A stretch of 64,000 nucleotides of DNA from Pedococcus sp. 5OH_020 (GTDB lineage Bacteria; Actinomycetota; Actinomycetes; Actinomycetales; Dermatophilaceae), in assembly GCF_027812955.1 (NCBI RefSeq), contig NZ_JAPYZV010000006.1, forward strand, positions 186,001 through 250,000. The letters are read 5' to 3'. The notes beneath the pieces are model-generated. The model searched no databases. It had not been told where the DNA came from and saw only the letters and a list, made by a program, of their open reading frames with translations. A program made the translations under genes and the position numbers. Of this stretch, positions 46,771-55,958 are shown piece after piece (position 1 is the first letter of the stretch; every line of letters starts with the position of its first letter).

Positions 46771-47694
46771 CTACGGGCCGGCCTGGGGCGCCGCGCACGG
46801 GTCCGGGCGCCGGGTCGGCGACCGTTGGGCGGCAGTGCCTCCGGCGTGGAGCTCCAGCGCCTCGATCGCCCTCAGCAGCCGAAGGCGCAGCGCCTGTCCG
46901 CGCGCCGCGAAGCCGCGCTGGGCGGCGGCATACTCCGCACGTCCGCTCGGCCTCTCGATGCAGACCGGGGAGTAGCCCAGCTCGCTGAGGTCGTACGGAG
47001 AGGCGCGCATGTCGAGCTCGCGGATCTCGCGTGCCAGGTCGAAGCAGTCCAGCAGCAGCTCGCCCGGTATGGCCGGGCCCAGCTTGAAAGCCCACTTGTA
47101 CAGGTCCATCCCGGCATGCAGGCACCCCGGCTGTTCCAGCGACACCTGGGAGTCCCGGCTCGGCTGCACGAGGTTGAGCGAGCGCGCCGGCGGCGTGTAG
47201 AAGCGGAAGGCGTCGTAGTGGGTGCAACGGAGGGGCAGGCCTTCCACGACGGCGTCGGTGCCCGCCCGACCCAGCCGCAGCGGCCAGCCGCGGTGTCTGG
47301 TCCGGTCCTCGTCCAGGCGGTAGACCATGGCCCACTCGTGGAGCCCGAAGCAGCCCAGCTGAGGAGCCCGGCCCTGCGTTGCTGACACGAGCCGACGGAC
47401 GAGCTCGACGGTGTCTGCCCGCTCCGCGAGGTATGCCGTCACGTCGAGCTCCACGGTGTCACCCACGGTGCGGTAGTACCGCCACCGCGCTCTAGCGAGC
47501 GGCGCGGCGCCCTCGAGCGGGACCCCTGGACCCGGGTGCCAGCGGCGCAGCTGCGCCGGCCGGAACGGGTAGTAGGTGAAGAGGAAGTCCTCAACGGGGT
47601 GCGGCCGACCGGACTGGCGGCGCTCGCGGTGGGCCCGGGTGGCGCGGTCGGCGCGGGCGACGTGGTCCGCCTCGAGTGCCTGCCATCGCTCCAC
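46771..47694 (-). CDS. conserved actinobacterial protein, function unproven
   Basis: A 307-aa protein conserved in actinobacteria; similar proteins are sometimes labelled 3-methyladenine DNA glycosylase, but no helix-hairpin-helix or known glycosylase motif is evident. Typical segments are HPVEDFLFTYYPFRPAQL (~residue 33), LHEWAMVYRL, LRCTHYDAFRFYT and CLHAGMDLYKWAFKLGP. It has many aromatic residues and no membrane segment. TACCCT (47701-47706, minus strand) lies 6 nt before the GTG. It is upstream of argG on the same strand with only 11 nt between. Confidence 0.6.
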   Translation of the reverse strand: MERWQALEADHVARADRATRAHRERRQSGRPHPVEDFLFTYYPFRPAQLRRWHPGPGVPLEGAAPLARARWRYYRTVGDTVELDVTAYLAERADTVELVRRLVSATQGRAPQLGCFGLHEWAMVYRLDEDRTRHRGWPLRLGRAGTDAVVEGLPLRCTHYDAFRFYTPPARSLNLVQPSRDSQVSLEQPGCLHAGMDLYKWAFKLGPAIPGELLLDCFDLAREIRELDMRASPYDLSELGYSPVCIERPSGRAEYAAAQRGFAARGQALRLRLLRAIEALELHAGGTAAQRSPTRRPDPCAAPQAGP

Positions 47695-47818
47695 GGCTGG
47701 AGGGTACCCAGGTTGGGGCAGTACCCGCCCGGGATCGCGTTCCAGGCGGACGCGCGGCGGCTCTCCGGCGTGTTCACCTCGAACCAGGTGGACGAGTGGA
47801 GGGAGGCGGGGCTGTACG

Positions 47819-47995
47819 TCAGCGCCGAGCGTCGGCGTCGTGAAGGACGCGGTCCCAGTCGTGGTCGAGGTCGGTGAAGGCGATGGTGGAGTCGGCGCCG
47901 TGCGGGGCGTGCGGCAGGTTCCACGTGTGCCGGTGGTGCCGCTCGAGCGCGGCGACGAGAGCGGTGACGAACGCCAGGAGCAGGATGATGGTCAT
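47819..47995 (-). CDS. 58-aa membrane-anchored His/Asp-rich peptide
   Basis: A 58-aa frame starting MTIILLLAFVTALVAALE, a single membrane helix, followed by a tail with seven His and eight Asp. CATGAT lies 7 nt before the ATG, so it may be leaderless. It is divergent from the GlxA/AraC regulator, with the shared 82-bp region holding an inverted repeat, so the regulator may control it. The function is unknown; the tail could bind metal. Confidence 0.55.
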   Translation of the reverse strand: MTIILLLAFVTALVAALERHHRHTWNLPHAPHGADSTIAFTDLDHDWDRVLHDADARR

Positions 47996-48032
47996 GACTG
48001 AAATCATGCGCTGGCATATATTCCGCCACCAG

Positions 48033-48067
48033 TGGCAGAAGTGACGCCAAAGGCAAGTTTTCTGCCA
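48033..48067. promoter_or_regulatory. candidate operator of the GlxA/AraC regulator
   Basis: TGGCAGAA (48033-48040) and TTCTGCCA (48060-48067) form an 8-bp inverted repeat with a 19-nt spacer in the intergenic region; the right arm overlaps the -10 box CATACT (48066-48071) of the regulator gene. TGGCATATAT at 48012 is a related half site. Confidence 0.5.
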
Positions 48068-48077
48068 TACTGCCGGT

Positions 48078-49031
48078 ATGGCGCTCTCCAAGGTCGCTGC
48101 CCTGGTGACCAACCCGATGGCGATGTTCGAGATGTCGGTCGCCTGCGAGGTCTTCGGGATCGACCGCACCGATGACGGCGTGCCGCCGTTCACCTTCCTC
48201 ACCTGCGGGGAGAGCCCCGGTGTCCCCGTCCCGACGACCAGCGGCGGGCAGTACGTCGCTTCGCACCCGTGGTCCGACGCCGTGGGTGCCGACCTCGTCG
48301 TCATCCCGGCCGGAGGTGTCCGCGAGGAGTACCCGCCCGAGCTGCTGCAGACCATCCGGGACGCGCACGCGCAGGGCGCCACGATCCTGTCCATCTGCAC
48401 CGGCTCCTTCCTGCTCGGCGCTACCGGCCTGCTCGACGGCCGCTCTGCGGTCACCCACTGGCGGTATGCCGAGGAGCTGGCTCGGCGGTTCCCGAGGACG
48501 AGGGTGTCCATGGACGTGCTCTACATCGACGAGGGGTCGATCATCACCGGAGCGGGTACCGCGGCAGGGATCGACGCGTGCCTTCACCTGGTACGTCGTG
48601 AGCTGGGATCGGCGGTTGCGACCCGCATCGCCCGGCGGATGGTCGTCCCGCCGCAGCGCGACGGGGGTCAGCGCCAGTACGTCGAGGCCCCGCTGCCGCA
48701 GACGGACTGCGAGAGCATCCAACCGGTGCTGGACCACATCGCGGAGAACCTCGACGCCCCGCATACCGTCCCCGACCTCGCCCGGCTGGCGATGATGTCG
48801 GAGCGCACGTTCGCCCGCCGCTTCGTCGCCGAGACCGGGACGACGCCGCACAAGTGGCTGGTCCAGCAGCGGGTGCTGCGCGCCAGGGAGCTTCTGGAGC
48901 AGACCGACCTGCCGGTCGAGTCGGTGGCCTCCCACAGCGGCTTCGGCTCGGCTGCCCTCCTGCGCAGCCATTTCCAGAGCGTGGTCGGGACCTCGCCGCA
49001 GCGCTACCGCCGGGAGTTCTCCGCCCGCTGA
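48078..49031 (+). CDS. GlxA-type AraC regulator with DJ-1/PfpI domain
   Basis: A 317-aa regulator: residues ~5-175 are a DJ-1/PfpI-like amidotransferase fold with the elbow Cys in SICTGSFLLG, and residues ~215-315 an AraC double helix-turn-helix (VPDLARLAMMSERTFARRF and PVESVASHSGFGSAALLR). Members often control amine, amino acid or choline catabolism genes, but the ligand here is unknown. The ATG is 6 nt after CATACT. Confidence 0.87.
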   Translation: MALSKVAALVTNPMAMFEMSVACEVFGIDRTDDGVPPFTFLTCGESPGVPVPTTSGGQYVASHPWSDAVGADLVVIPAGGVREEYPPELLQTIRDAHAQGATILSICTGSFLLGATGLLDGRSAVTHWRYAEELARRFPRTRVSMDVLYIDEGSIITGAGTAAGIDACLHLVRRELGSAVATRIARRMVVPPQRDGGQRQYVEAPLPQTDCESIQPVLDHIAENLDAPHTVPDLARLAMMSERTFARRFVAETGTTPHKWLVQQRVLRARELLEQTDLPVESVASHSGFGSAALLRSHFQSVVGTSPQRYRREFSAR

Positions 49032-49073
49032 CGTCCCGGGCGGCCGCACGAGAGCCCCGATAGGCTCGGGGGC

Positions 49074-49850
49074 GTGCGCATCGCGAGATACACCACCGGT
49101 GAGGACCCGTCCTACGGCGTCGTCGAGGGCGACCCGGGGCAGGAGGTCGTGGCGCAGGTCCAGGGCGACCCGCTCTACCAGCCGATCGTCTTCACCGGAG
49201 AGCGCGTGCCGTTGGAGCAGGTCCGCCTGCTGGCGCCAGTGATCCCGCGCAGCAAGGTGATCGGCATCGGCCGCAACTATGCGGACCACGCCCGAGAGAT
49301 GGGCGGCGAGCCGCCGGCCCGGCCGATGATGTTCCTGGTCCCTAACACCGCCGTCGTCGGCCCTGGGGACCCCATCGTCCTGCCGGCCGGGTCGAGCGAG
49401 GTGTCGTACGAGGCCGAGCTCGCCGTGGTGATCGGCCGGATCGCCAAGGACGTGCCGCCCGAGCGGGTGCCCGAGGTCGTCTACGGCTATACCTGCGCGA
49501 ACGACGTCACCGCTCGGGACTGGCAGCGCGACGACGGGCAGTGGGCGCGGGCGAAGGGCTTCGACACGTCCAAGCCCCTCGGCCCGTGGATCGTCACCGA
49601 CCTCGACGTGGCCGACCTGGCGGTCCGCAGCACGCTCGACGGCGAGACCCGCCAGGACGGCACGACGGCCGACATGGTCTTCGACGTCCCGACCCTGGTC
49701 TCGTACGCCAGCGCCGCGTTCACCCTCCTGCCGGGCGACGTCATCCTCACCGGGACGCCCGCCGGCGTGGGTCTCGTCGAGGCCGGCCAGCGCGTCGAGG
49801 TCGAGGTCGAGGGGATCGGCACGCTGACCAACACCTTCGTGCGCCGCTGA
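49074..49850 (+). CDS. fumarylacetoacetate hydrolase family protein
   Basis: A 258-aa metal-dependent hydrolase/decarboxylase of the FAH superfamily. GIGRNYADHAREMG, YEAELAVVIGR (metal Glu pair) and GYTCANDVTARDWQ are the class motifs; ILTGTPAGVG closes the site. The same gene lies before gltX in M. tuberculosis (Rv2993c). Substrate unknown (acylpyruvate or oxaloacetate type). TAGGCT (49061-49066) is 7 nt before the GTG, a leaderless arrangement. Confidence 0.88.
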   Translation: MRIARYTTGEDPSYGVVEGDPGQEVVAQVQGDPLYQPIVFTGERVPLEQVRLLAPVIPRSKVIGIGRNYADHAREMGGEPPARPMMFLVPNTAVVGPGDPIVLPAGSSEVSYEAELAVVIGRIAKDVPPERVPEVVYGYTCANDVTARDWQRDDGQWARAKGFDTSKPLGPWIVTDLDVADLAVRSTLDGETRQDGTTADMVFDVPTLVSYASAAFTLLPGDVILTGTPAGVGLVEAGQRVEVEVEGIGTLTNTFVRR

Positions 49851-49870
49851 GGACGACGGCGGCCGAGGGT

Positions 49871-49900
49871 CGGTCTGGGACGGTCTGGGAGCGGTCTGGG
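49871..49900 (+). repeat. three 10-bp direct repeats before gltX
   Basis: CGGTCTGGGA at 49871-49880 and 49881-49890 and CGGTCTGGG at 49892-49900, lying 30-70 nt upstream of the gltX -10 box. Untranslated; a regulator site or slippage product. Confidence 0.6.
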
Positions 49901-49943
49901 CGCCCCTGTGGGTGAGGCATGGGGTCACTAGGATCGGGGAACC

Positions 49944-51473
49944 ATGAGCGACCACGCCCCCACCGCCCCACGGCTGCGCGTTGCGCCGTCACCCACCGGT
50001 GACCCGCACGTCGGCACCGCCTACATGTCCCTGTTCAACCTCGCCTTCGCGCGCCAGCAGGGTGGCAGGTTCGTGCTTCGGATCGAGGACACCGACCGGG
50101 CGCGCTTCCGCGAGGACAGCGAGCAGCAGGTCTTCGACACGCTGCACTGGCTGGGGCTGCAGTGGGACGAGGGGCCTGACGTCGGCGGCCCGTACGCCCC
50201 CTACCGGCAGTCCGAGCGGCTGGAGACCTACCGGCCGTACGTCGAGCGACTGCTGGCCGACGGGAAGGCGTACCACTGCTGGTGCTCCACCGAGCGGCTG
50301 GCGCAGATGCGCGAGGTCCAGCAGAAGTCGAAGCAGCCCACCGGCTACGACCGTCTGTGCCACGGCAGGACGCAGGCTGAGCGGGCCGAGCTGCCCGGCT
50401 ACACCCCGACCCCGGTGGTACGGATGCTCGTCCCCGACGACGTCGAGCTCTCCTTCGACGACCTGATCAGGGGGCGCGTGTCGGCGCCGAGGCCTGACGA
50501 CCAGGTCATCCTCAAGGCGGACGGCTTCCCGACCTACCACCTGGCTGTCGTGGTCGACGACCACGAGATGGGCATCACCCATGTGGTCCGTGGTGAGGAG
50601 TGGATCTCCAGCACCCCCAAGCACATCCTGCTCTACCGCTGGCTCCGCCTGGAGCCGCCGCAGTGGGCGCACATGCCGTTGCTGCGCAACCCGGACAAGT
50701 CCAAGATCTCCAAGCGCAAGAATCCCGCAGCCCGGCTGACCTGGTTCCAGGAGCAGGGATACCTGCCCGAGGCTCTGGTGAACTTCCTCGCCCTGCTGGC
50801 CTACCCGCCGAAGGCCGGAGAGGACGGCGAGGACGTCGAGGTGTTCAGCTTCGAGGAGTTCAGCAAGGACTTCGACTGGCGCAAGGTCAACCCCGTCGGT
50901 CCGATCTTCGACCTCAAGAAGCTCGACTGGCTCAACGGCGTCTACCTTCGCCGGCTCGAGGTCGGACAGCTCGCGTCGCGGCTGCTTCCCTACCTGCAGC
51001 GGGACGGCGTACTGCCCGCGCAGCCGAGCCTGGGCCAGCTCGCGCGGCTGGGCAGGGTGGCCGAGCTGATCCAGACGAGGATGGTGCTCCTGTCCGAGGC
51101 GACGGCCCTGGTCGCGCCCTTCTACTCCGCTGACGACGAGATCGAGGTCGCCGACGACGCCCGGGCCCAGCTCAAGGAGGACTCCGGTGCGGTCCTGGGC
51201 GCCGCGCTCGAGGCCTTGTCGGACCTGGACGACTCGCGGGAGGGGCTGCTCGCATCGGGCTCCCGCTGGAACGCGGAGGCGATCGAGGCATCCTTGAGGT
51301 CTGCCATCGTCGAAGGGATGGGCATCAAGCCCAAGCTCGCGTTCGGGCCGCTGCGCACGGCCGTCTCCGGGCAGCGCATCAGCCCGCCGTTGTTCGAGTC
51401 GATGGAGATCCTGGGGAAGACGTCCACCCTCGCCCGGTTGAGCAGGTTGCGGGACGCGCTGGCCGAGAGGTAG
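49944..51473 (+). CDS. gltX: glutamyl-tRNA synthetase
   Basis: A 509-aa class I synthetase. The HIGH motif appears as PSPTGDPHVGTAY and the KMSKS motif as DKSKISKRKNP. With GatCAB present, it probably also charges tRNA-Gln with glutamate. TAGGAT (49929-49934) is 9 nt before the ATG, suggesting a leaderless mRNA. The C-terminal anticodon-binding part is complete. Confidence 0.95.
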   Translation: MSDHAPTAPRLRVAPSPTGDPHVGTAYMSLFNLAFARQQGGRFVLRIEDTDRARFREDSEQQVFDTLHWLGLQWDEGPDVGGPYAPYRQSERLETYRPYVERLLADGKAYHCWCSTERLAQMREVQQKSKQPTGYDRLCHGRTQAERAELPGYTPTPVVRMLVPDDVELSFDDLIRGRVSAPRPDDQVILKADGFPTYHLAVVVDDHEMGITHVVRGEEWISSTPKHILLYRWLRLEPPQWAHMPLLRNPDKSKISKRKNPAARLTWFQEQGYLPEALVNFLALLAYPPKAGEDGEDVEVFSFEEFSKDFDWRKVNPVGPIFDLKKLDWLNGVYLRRLEVGQLASRLLPYLQRDGVLPAQPSLGQLARLGRVAELIQTRMVLLSEATALVAPFYSADDEIEVADDARAQLKEDSGAVLGAALEALSDLDDSREGLLASGSRWNAEAIEASLRSAIVEGMGIKPKLAFGPLRTAVSGQRISPPLFESMEILGKTSTLARLSRLRDALAER

Positions 51474-51543
51474 TCCTTCCAGCCGTTGCCATGGCCCCTG
51501 CGTTGCCGCCATCGTGGTCTCCTACGCATGGAAGGGGGGCCTC

Positions 51544-51981
51544 ATGGCCCAACGGACGCTCTCGGACGTGCTGGCGGACATCGACCTCTTCTCGGGGCTG
51601 CCCGAGACGCTCATCTCCGACCTCATCCAGGCCGGAGCGACGATCCATACCCCCGGCGGTCACCGGGCGGTGTGCCAGGGCAGCGACGACGCCGGGCTCC
51701 AGGTGATACTCAGAGGCTCCGCCACCGTGACGGTCAACGGGGTGGAGCGCGGTCCCGAGCTGGGGCAGGGGGACTACTTCGGTGAGATCTCCGTGATCGA
51801 CGGCCTCGGCCGCAGTGCCACGCTGACGGCCGGGGAGCAGGGGCTGGACACCTTCACGATCTCGCCACTCAACTTCTGGTCACTGGTGGACCGGCACCCC
51901 AGCATGGCGCACTCGCTCTTGCGGGCGCTCTGCGCCAGGATCCGCACGCTGGACGCGGGGGAGGCAGCGGTCGCCCGCTGA
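51544..51981 (+). CDS. stand-alone cyclic-nucleotide-binding-domain protein
   Basis: A 145-aa protein consisting of one cNMP-binding beta-roll (residues ~8-125) with GDYFGEISVIDGLGRSATLTA, which includes the Glu and Arg used to bind cAMP. There is no helix-turn-helix, so it is not a CRP regulator. It may be a sensor that acts on a partner. AAGGGGGG lies just upstream of the ATG. It is followed by the tRNA genes. Confidence 0.8.
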   Translation: MAQRTLSDVLADIDLFSGLPETLISDLIQAGATIHTPGGHRAVCQGSDDAGLQVILRGSATVTVNGVERGPELGQGDYFGEISVIDGLGRSATLTAGEQGLDTFTISPLNFWSLVDRHPSMAHSLLRALCARIRTLDAGEAAVAR

Positions 51982-51990
51982 AGCGCCGAT

Positions 51991-52020
51991 TTGGGAACGT
52001 GCTCGCGCGACCGGTAGTAT
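51991..52020 (+). promoter_or_regulatory. tRNA-Gln promoter
   Basis: TTGGGA (51991-51996), 18-nt spacer, TAGTAT (52015-52020), about 50 nt upstream of the tRNA. Confidence 0.6.
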
Positions 52021-52073
52021 CGGCTCTCGGTTCACGTCCTCAAGGCCTCCGGGCGCGGGAAGTGATACCCCCT

Positions 52074-52145
52074 TGGGGTATGGTGTAATTGGCAACACTA
52101 CGGTTTCTGGTACCGTCATTCTAGGTTCGAGTCCTGGTACCCCAG
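52074..52145 (+). tRNA. tRNA-Gln (anticodon CTG)
   Basis: Acceptor TGGGGTA (52074-52080) pairs with TACCCCA (52138-52144), discriminator G at 52145, CCA not encoded. The anticodon loop TTCTGGT sits between ACGGT and ACCGT and shows CTG. The T-arm is CTAGGTTCGAGTCCTGG-like with the standard TTCGAGT loop. Confidence 0.92.
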
Positions 52146-52176
52146 CTCAGGCGCACGTCCTTGTGACAGACGCCGA

Positions 52177-52206
52177 TTCGGAGATCCAGTCACCTTTCGG
52201 TATGGT
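52177..52206 (+). promoter_or_regulatory. tRNA-Glu promoter
   Basis: TTCGGA (52177-52182), 18-nt spacer, TATGGT (52201-52206), in the 107-bp gap between the two tRNA genes, indicating separate transcription. Confidence 0.5.
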
Positions 52207-52252
52207 TTCCTCCGCTGCCCGGGAGCCGTACGGCACCGAGTGGACCAGCTAG

Positions 52253-52325
52253 GGCCCCGTTGTGTAGCGGCCTAGCACGCCGCCCTCTCAAGGCGGTAGC
52301 GCGGGTTCGAATCCCGTCGGGGCTA
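52253..52325 (+). tRNA. tRNA-Glu (anticodon CTC)
   Basis: Acceptor GGCCCCG (52253-52259) pairs with CGGGGCT (52318-52324) including a G-U pair, discriminator A at 52325. The anticodon stem CCGCC/GGCGG encloses CTCTCAA, giving anticodon CTC. The T-arm has GGTTCGAATCC. CCA is not encoded. Confidence 0.93.
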
Positions 52326-52333
52326 CGTTGTGG

Positions 52334-52366
52334 AAAGGTCCCCGTCCGATCCGGACGGGGACCTTT
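52334..52366. terminator. tRNA terminator
   Basis: AAAGGTCCCCGTCCG (52334-52348), loop ATC, and its perfect complement (52352-52366) ending in TTT: a 15-bp stem that works in both directions and also separates the convergent MerR gene. Confidence 0.85.
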
Positions 52367-52407
52367 GCGCGTTCGCGACCTCTTCGCCGTGTCCGGCCGC
52401 GCCTCCG

Positions 52408-53001
52408 TCAGCCGGTGCCGCTGAAGTGCTCCTGCGCCAGCCGTCGCAGAGAGGCGAGCACCGGGTCGACGAGGACCGTCCCGGCGACGACCCGGTGCAG
52501 CGCGGAGGCCAGGTCGTCGGTGGGGACGCTCGCCAGGTCCACGCGGGCGATCTCCTCGGTGGCCCGCGCATACGAGCGCAGGGTCGTGGGGGACACGGGC
52601 ACCCCGGCCGCCCGGGCCGCCTCGACGGCCCCGGTCAAGGAGTGCAGAGCGGGGGCGTCAGGGGAGACGCTCCAGCCCAGGTCCACCAGCAGACTGCGGA
52701 CCTCCGGGCTGACCTCCACGTCGGCATGGGGGGCGGGAAGGGCGTACTGGGCCTTGCCGAGGAGGTCGTGGCGAGAGGTCGGCGGCGAGTCCAGTGCCTC
52801 CATGACGCGCCTGGCCTGCGCCACCGAGACGCCCGCCTCGACGAGCGCCCGGACGAGGCGCAGGCGCGCCAGATGGGTCTCGTCGTACTCCGCCCGCGTG
52901 GCTCCGACGCTGCGTCCCGCGGGGAGGAGCCCCTCGCGCAGGTAGTACTTGACGGTGGCCACCGCGACGCCGCTGCGTTCGGACAGCTCGGAGATCCGCA
53001 T
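52408..53001 (-). CDS. MerR-family transcriptional regulator
   Basis: A 197-aa regulator. RISELSERSGVAVATVKYYL is the MerR helix-turn-helix at the very N-terminus, followed by a wing and a helix that holds no metal-binding Cys; the C-terminal ~120 residues are an unknown ligand domain. The ATG at 53001 is chosen: TAGTGT lies 8 nt upstream and the domain starts here; a GTG at 53013 would add four residues. It neighbours the ndgR gene on the same strand with 48 nt between. Target unknown. Confidence 0.82.
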   Translation of the reverse strand: MRISELSERSGVAVATVKYYLREGLLPAGRSVGATRAEYDETHLARLRLVRALVEAGVSVAQARRVMEALDSPPTSRHDLLGKAQYALPAPHADVEVSPEVRSLLVDLGWSVSPDAPALHSLTGAVEAARAAGVPVSPTTLRSYARATEEIARVDLASVPTDDLASALHRVVAGTVLVDPVLASLRRLAQEHFSGTG

Positions 53002-53049
53002 GGGTAGTGACACTATCCACGGGCCGACCCGCGGTCGGCCAGGGTGGGG

Positions 53050-53793
53050 TCAGGCGTGGTTCTGCTGCTGCTGCTGGGCGTGGTGTCGCGCCAGCACCTC
53101 GGTGAGCTTGTTGGCGCCTGCGATGACGGTCGCGGCGTGCAGTCGCCCCGGCTGGCGGGAGAGCCGCTCGATCGGGCCGGAGATCGAGACAGCGGCCACC
53201 ACGCGCCCTGAGGGCCCCCGCACGGGGGCGGAGACGGAGGCCACCCCGGCCTCGCGCTCACCGACGCTCTGGGCCCATCCGCGCCGGCGGACGCCGGACA
53301 GCGTCGTCGCGGTGAACTTGGCACCGTGCAGCCCGCGGTGCAGGCGGTCCGGCTCCTCCCAGGCGAGCAGCACCTGGGCGGCCGACCCGGCCAGCATGGA
53401 CAGGGTGGCGCCGATCGGGATGGAGTCGCGAAGGCCCACCGGACGCTCGGCGGCCGACACGCAGATGCGATGGTCCCCCTGGCGCCGGAACAGCTGGGCG
53501 CTCTCGTTCGTGTGGTCGCGCAGCGCCCCGAGCACCGGACCCGCCGCGGCGAGCAGCCGGTCCTCGCCCGCTGCCGCCGCGAGCTCCGCCAGACGAGGCC
53601 CGAGCACGAAGCGGCCCTGCAGGTCTCGGGTGACGAGGCGGTGGTGCTCCAGGGCGACCGCGAGGCGATGCGCCGTCGGACGGGCCAGTCCGGTGGCGGA
53701 GACGAGCTGCGCCAGCGTCGAGGGGCCGGCCTCGAGCGCGCCGAGCACGATGGCCGCCTTGTCGAGAACTCCGACCCCACTCGTGATGTCCAT
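53050..53793 (-). CDS. ndgR: IclR-type regulator of leucine genes (NdgR/LtbR)
   Basis: A 247-aa IclR-family protein: winged helix at ~10-65 ([20 protein letters not shown]) and a C-terminal effector domain (~80-240). Its place divergent from leuCD matches NdgR of Streptomyces and LtbR of Corynebacterium, which control leuCD, leuB and related genes. The C-terminus carries a run of five Gln. The ATG at 53793 has CAATAT 6 nt upstream; the frame is open far upstream on that strand, but this is antisense to leuC. Confidence 0.88.
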   Translation of the reverse strand: MDITSGVGVLDKAAIVLGALEAGPSTLAQLVSATGLARPTAHRLAVALEHHRLVTRDLQGRFVLGPRLAELAAAAGEDRLLAAAGPVLGALRDHTNESAQLFRRQGDHRICVSAAERPVGLRDSIPIGATLSMLAGSAAQVLLAWEEPDRLHRGLHGAKFTATTLSGVRRRGWAQSVGEREAGVASVSAPVRGPSGRVVAAVSISGPIERLSRQPGRLHAATVIAGANKLTEVLARHHAQQQQQNHA

Positions 53794-53796
53794 GCA

Positions 53797-53825
53797 CTGA
53801 TATTGACGTCTCATTGCCTGAGACG
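53797..53825. promoter_or_regulatory. leuCD/ndgR operator
   Basis: CGTCTCA (53807-53813) and TGAGACG (53819-53825) make a perfect 7-bp inverted repeat with a 5-nt spacer. On the minus strand TGAGACG-TCA-ATATCAG (53797-53813) repeats the box before leuB. The site covers the ndgR -10 box (53800-53805), so autorepression is likely together with control of leuC. Confidence 0.65.
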
Positions 53826-53913
53826 CAAATCCGTGGGCGTGTCCCGCGTGCGAACCTCGGGGGACGGCGCAGTGTCGCGCGCGCCCGAGTCGAATGCGGA
53901 GGAAGTGGGAGAC

Positions 53914-55365
53914 GTGTCCGGAACGTTGGCGGAGAAGGTCTGGGAGTCGCATGTCGTGCGACGCGCCGAGGGCGAGCCGGACCTGCTCTACATCGACCTC
54001 CACCTCATCCACGAAGTGACCTCCCCTCAGGCTTTCGACGGTCTGCGGCTGGCGGGACGGAAGGTGCGCCGGCCTGACCTGACCCTCGCCACGGAGGACC
54101 ACAACGTCCCCACCACGCCGGGACCCATCACCGACCTCGTCAGCCGGACCCAGGTGGAGACCCTGCGCCGCAACTGCGAGGAGTTCGGCGTGCGGCTGTT
54201 CCCGATGGGCGACGCAGAGCAGGGCATCGTGCACGTCGTCGGACCCCAGCGGGGCCTGACGCAGCCTGGGATGACCATCGTCTGTGGTGACTCGCACACC
54301 TCCACGCACGGCGCGTTCGGCGCGCTCGCCTTCGGCATCGGGACCTCCGAGGTCGAGCACGTCCTGGCCACCCAGACCCTGCCGCTCAAGCCCTTCAAGA
54401 CCATGGCGATCAACGTCGACGGCACCCTGCAGCCGGGGGTGACCGCCAAGGACATCGTGCTGGCCGTCATCGCCAGGATCGGCACAGGCGGCGGCCAGGG
54501 CTACGTCCTGGAGTATCGCGGCAGCGCCATCCGGGCCCTGTCCATGGAAGCTCGCATGACCGTCTGCAACATGTCGATCGAGGCGGGTGCGCGGGCCGGC
54601 ATGATCGCCCCCGACGAGACGACGTTCGACTACCTGCGCGGTCGCGAGCACGCGCCCGAGGGTGAGCAGTGGGACGGCGCCGTGCAGGACTGGAAGCTGC
54701 TGCGCACGGACGAGGACGCGGTGTTCGACGAGGAGATCCACCTCGACGCAGACACGTTGACGCCGTTCGTCACCTGGGGCACGAACCCGGCTCAGGGCCT
54801 GCCCCTCGGTGACTCCGTCCCGGACCCCGAGGCCCTCGGCGACGACAACGAGAAGGCCGCGGCGCGTCACGCCCTCGAGTACATGGGCCTCACCGCGGGC
54901 ACACCGCTGCGCGACATCAGGGTCGACACGGTGTTCGTCGGCTCCTGCACCAACGGGCGCATCGAGGACCTTCGCGCCGCAGCCGGGGTCGTGAAGGGCC
55001 GCCAGGTCGCCCAGGGCGTGAGGATGCTCGTGGTGCCCGGCTCGGCGCGCGTCCGGCTCCAGGCGGAGGAGGAGGGGCTCGACGAGATCTTCACCGCCGC
55101 GGGGGCGGAGTGGCGCCTGCCCGGGTGCTCCATGTGCCTGGGCATGAACCCGGACCAGCTCGCCCCGGGTGAGCGCAGCGCCTCGACGTCCAACCGCAAC
55201 TTCGAGGGCAGGCAGGGAAAGGGCGGCCGCACCCACCTCGTCAGCCCGCTCGTCGCGGCGGCCACTGCACTGCGCGGAACCCTGTCCAGCCCGGCAGACC
55301 TGGCCGACGAGGGTGTCGACGCGGACGTCGACGCCGGCGTCGGCGCGAGCAAGGAGCGCAGCTGA
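53914..55365 (+). CDS. leuC: isopropylmalate isomerase large subunit
   Basis: A 483-aa aconitase-family subunit. The 4Fe-4S cysteines are in [10 protein letters not shown] and [23 protein letters not shown] and DHNVPTTPG are N-terminal signatures. The GTG at 53914 has GGAGGAA 9 nt upstream; the frame is open from 53326 but that part is antisense to ndgR. It acts with LeuD in leucine synthesis and in the citramalate-to-isoleucine route. The stop overlaps leuD. Confidence 0.95.
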   Translation: MSGTLAEKVWESHVVRRAEGEPDLLYIDLHLIHEVTSPQAFDGLRLAGRKVRRPDLTLATEDHNVPTTPGPITDLVSRTQVETLRRNCEEFGVRLFPMGDAEQGIVHVVGPQRGLTQPGMTIVCGDSHTSTHGAFGALAFGIGTSEVEHVLATQTLPLKPFKTMAINVDGTLQPGVTAKDIVLAVIARIGTGGGQGYVLEYRGSAIRALSMEARMTVCNMSIEAGARAGMIAPDETTFDYLRGREHAPEGEQWDGAVQDWKLLRTDEDAVFDEEIHLDADTLTPFVTWGTNPAQGLPLGDSVPDPEALGDDNEKAAARHALEYMGLTAGTPLRDIRVDTVFVGSCTNGRIEDLRAAAGVVKGRQVAQGVRMLVVPGSARVRLQAEEEGLDEIFTAAGAEWRLPGCSMCLGMNPDQLAPGERSASTSNRNFEGRQGKGGRTHLVSPLVAAATALRGTLSSPADLADEGVDADVDAGVGASKERS

Positions 55366-55958
55366 TGGAGGCCTTCACCACCCACACGGGCATCGGTGTT
55401 CCGCTGCGCCGCAGCAACGTCGACACCGACCAGATCATCCCGGCGGTCTACCTGAAGCGGGTGACCCGCACGGGCTTCGAGGACGGGCTCTTCGCCGCCT
55501 GGCGCAAGGACGAGACGTTCATCCTGAACCACCCCGCGTATGCCGCCGGCTCGGTCCTCGTGGCCGGCGCGGACTTCGGGACCGGCTCCTCCCGCGAGCA
55601 CGCCGTGTGGGCCCTGATGAACTACGGCTTCCGCGTCGTGCTGTCGTCCCGGTTCGCGGACATCTTCCGCGGCAACAGTGGCAAGCAGGGGCTGCTCACA
55701 GCGCAGGTGGCCCAGGACGACATCGAGCTCATCTGGAAGTACCTGGAGAACGAGCCCGGTTCGTCGGTCACCGTGGACCTGGTGTCCCGAACCGTCACGG
55801 CCGGCGACATCGTGGCGCCGTTCGAGGTCGACGACTACACCCGTTGGCGGCTCCTCGAGGGCCTGGACGACATCAGCCTGACCCTGCGCCACGAGCAGGA
55901 CGTGACGGACTTCGAGGGCCGCCGCCCGGCGTACAAGCCCTCCACCACCGTCGGCTGA
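55365..55958 (+). CDS. leuD: isopropylmalate isomerase small subunit
   Basis: A 197-aa swivel-domain subunit. [19 protein letters not shown] and [13 protein letters not shown] are family signatures; the latter is usually GCGSSREHAPWAL, so a Cys is Thr here. It overlaps leuC by ATGA. The following 391 bp hold no gene. Confidence 0.95.
   Translation: MEAFTTHTGIGVPLRRSNVDTDQIIPAVYLKRVTRTGFEDGLFAAWRKDETFILNHPAYAAGSVLVAGADFGTGSSREHAVWALMNYGFRVVLSSRFADIFRGNSGKQGLLTAQVAQDDIELIWKYLENEPGSSVTVDLVSRTVTAGDIVAPFEVDDYTRWRLLEGLDDISLTLRHEQDVTDFEGRRPAYKPSTTVG

Noticed and set aside
47439-49955. An 838-codon minus-strand frame across the GlxA regulator and FAH genes
   Set aside because: It is antisense to two clear genes, rich in Arg, Asp, Gly and His, and shows no family motif.
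53326-53913. Upstream extension of leuC to 679 aa
   Set aside because: The extension is antisense to ndgR and lacks any motif; the GTG at 53914 has a ribosome site and gives the normal LeuC length.
53793-55236. Upstream extension of the ndgR frame to a 728-aa protein
   Set aside because: The extra ~480 residues are antisense to leuC and low in complexity; the IclR domain begins at 53793 with a good -10 box.
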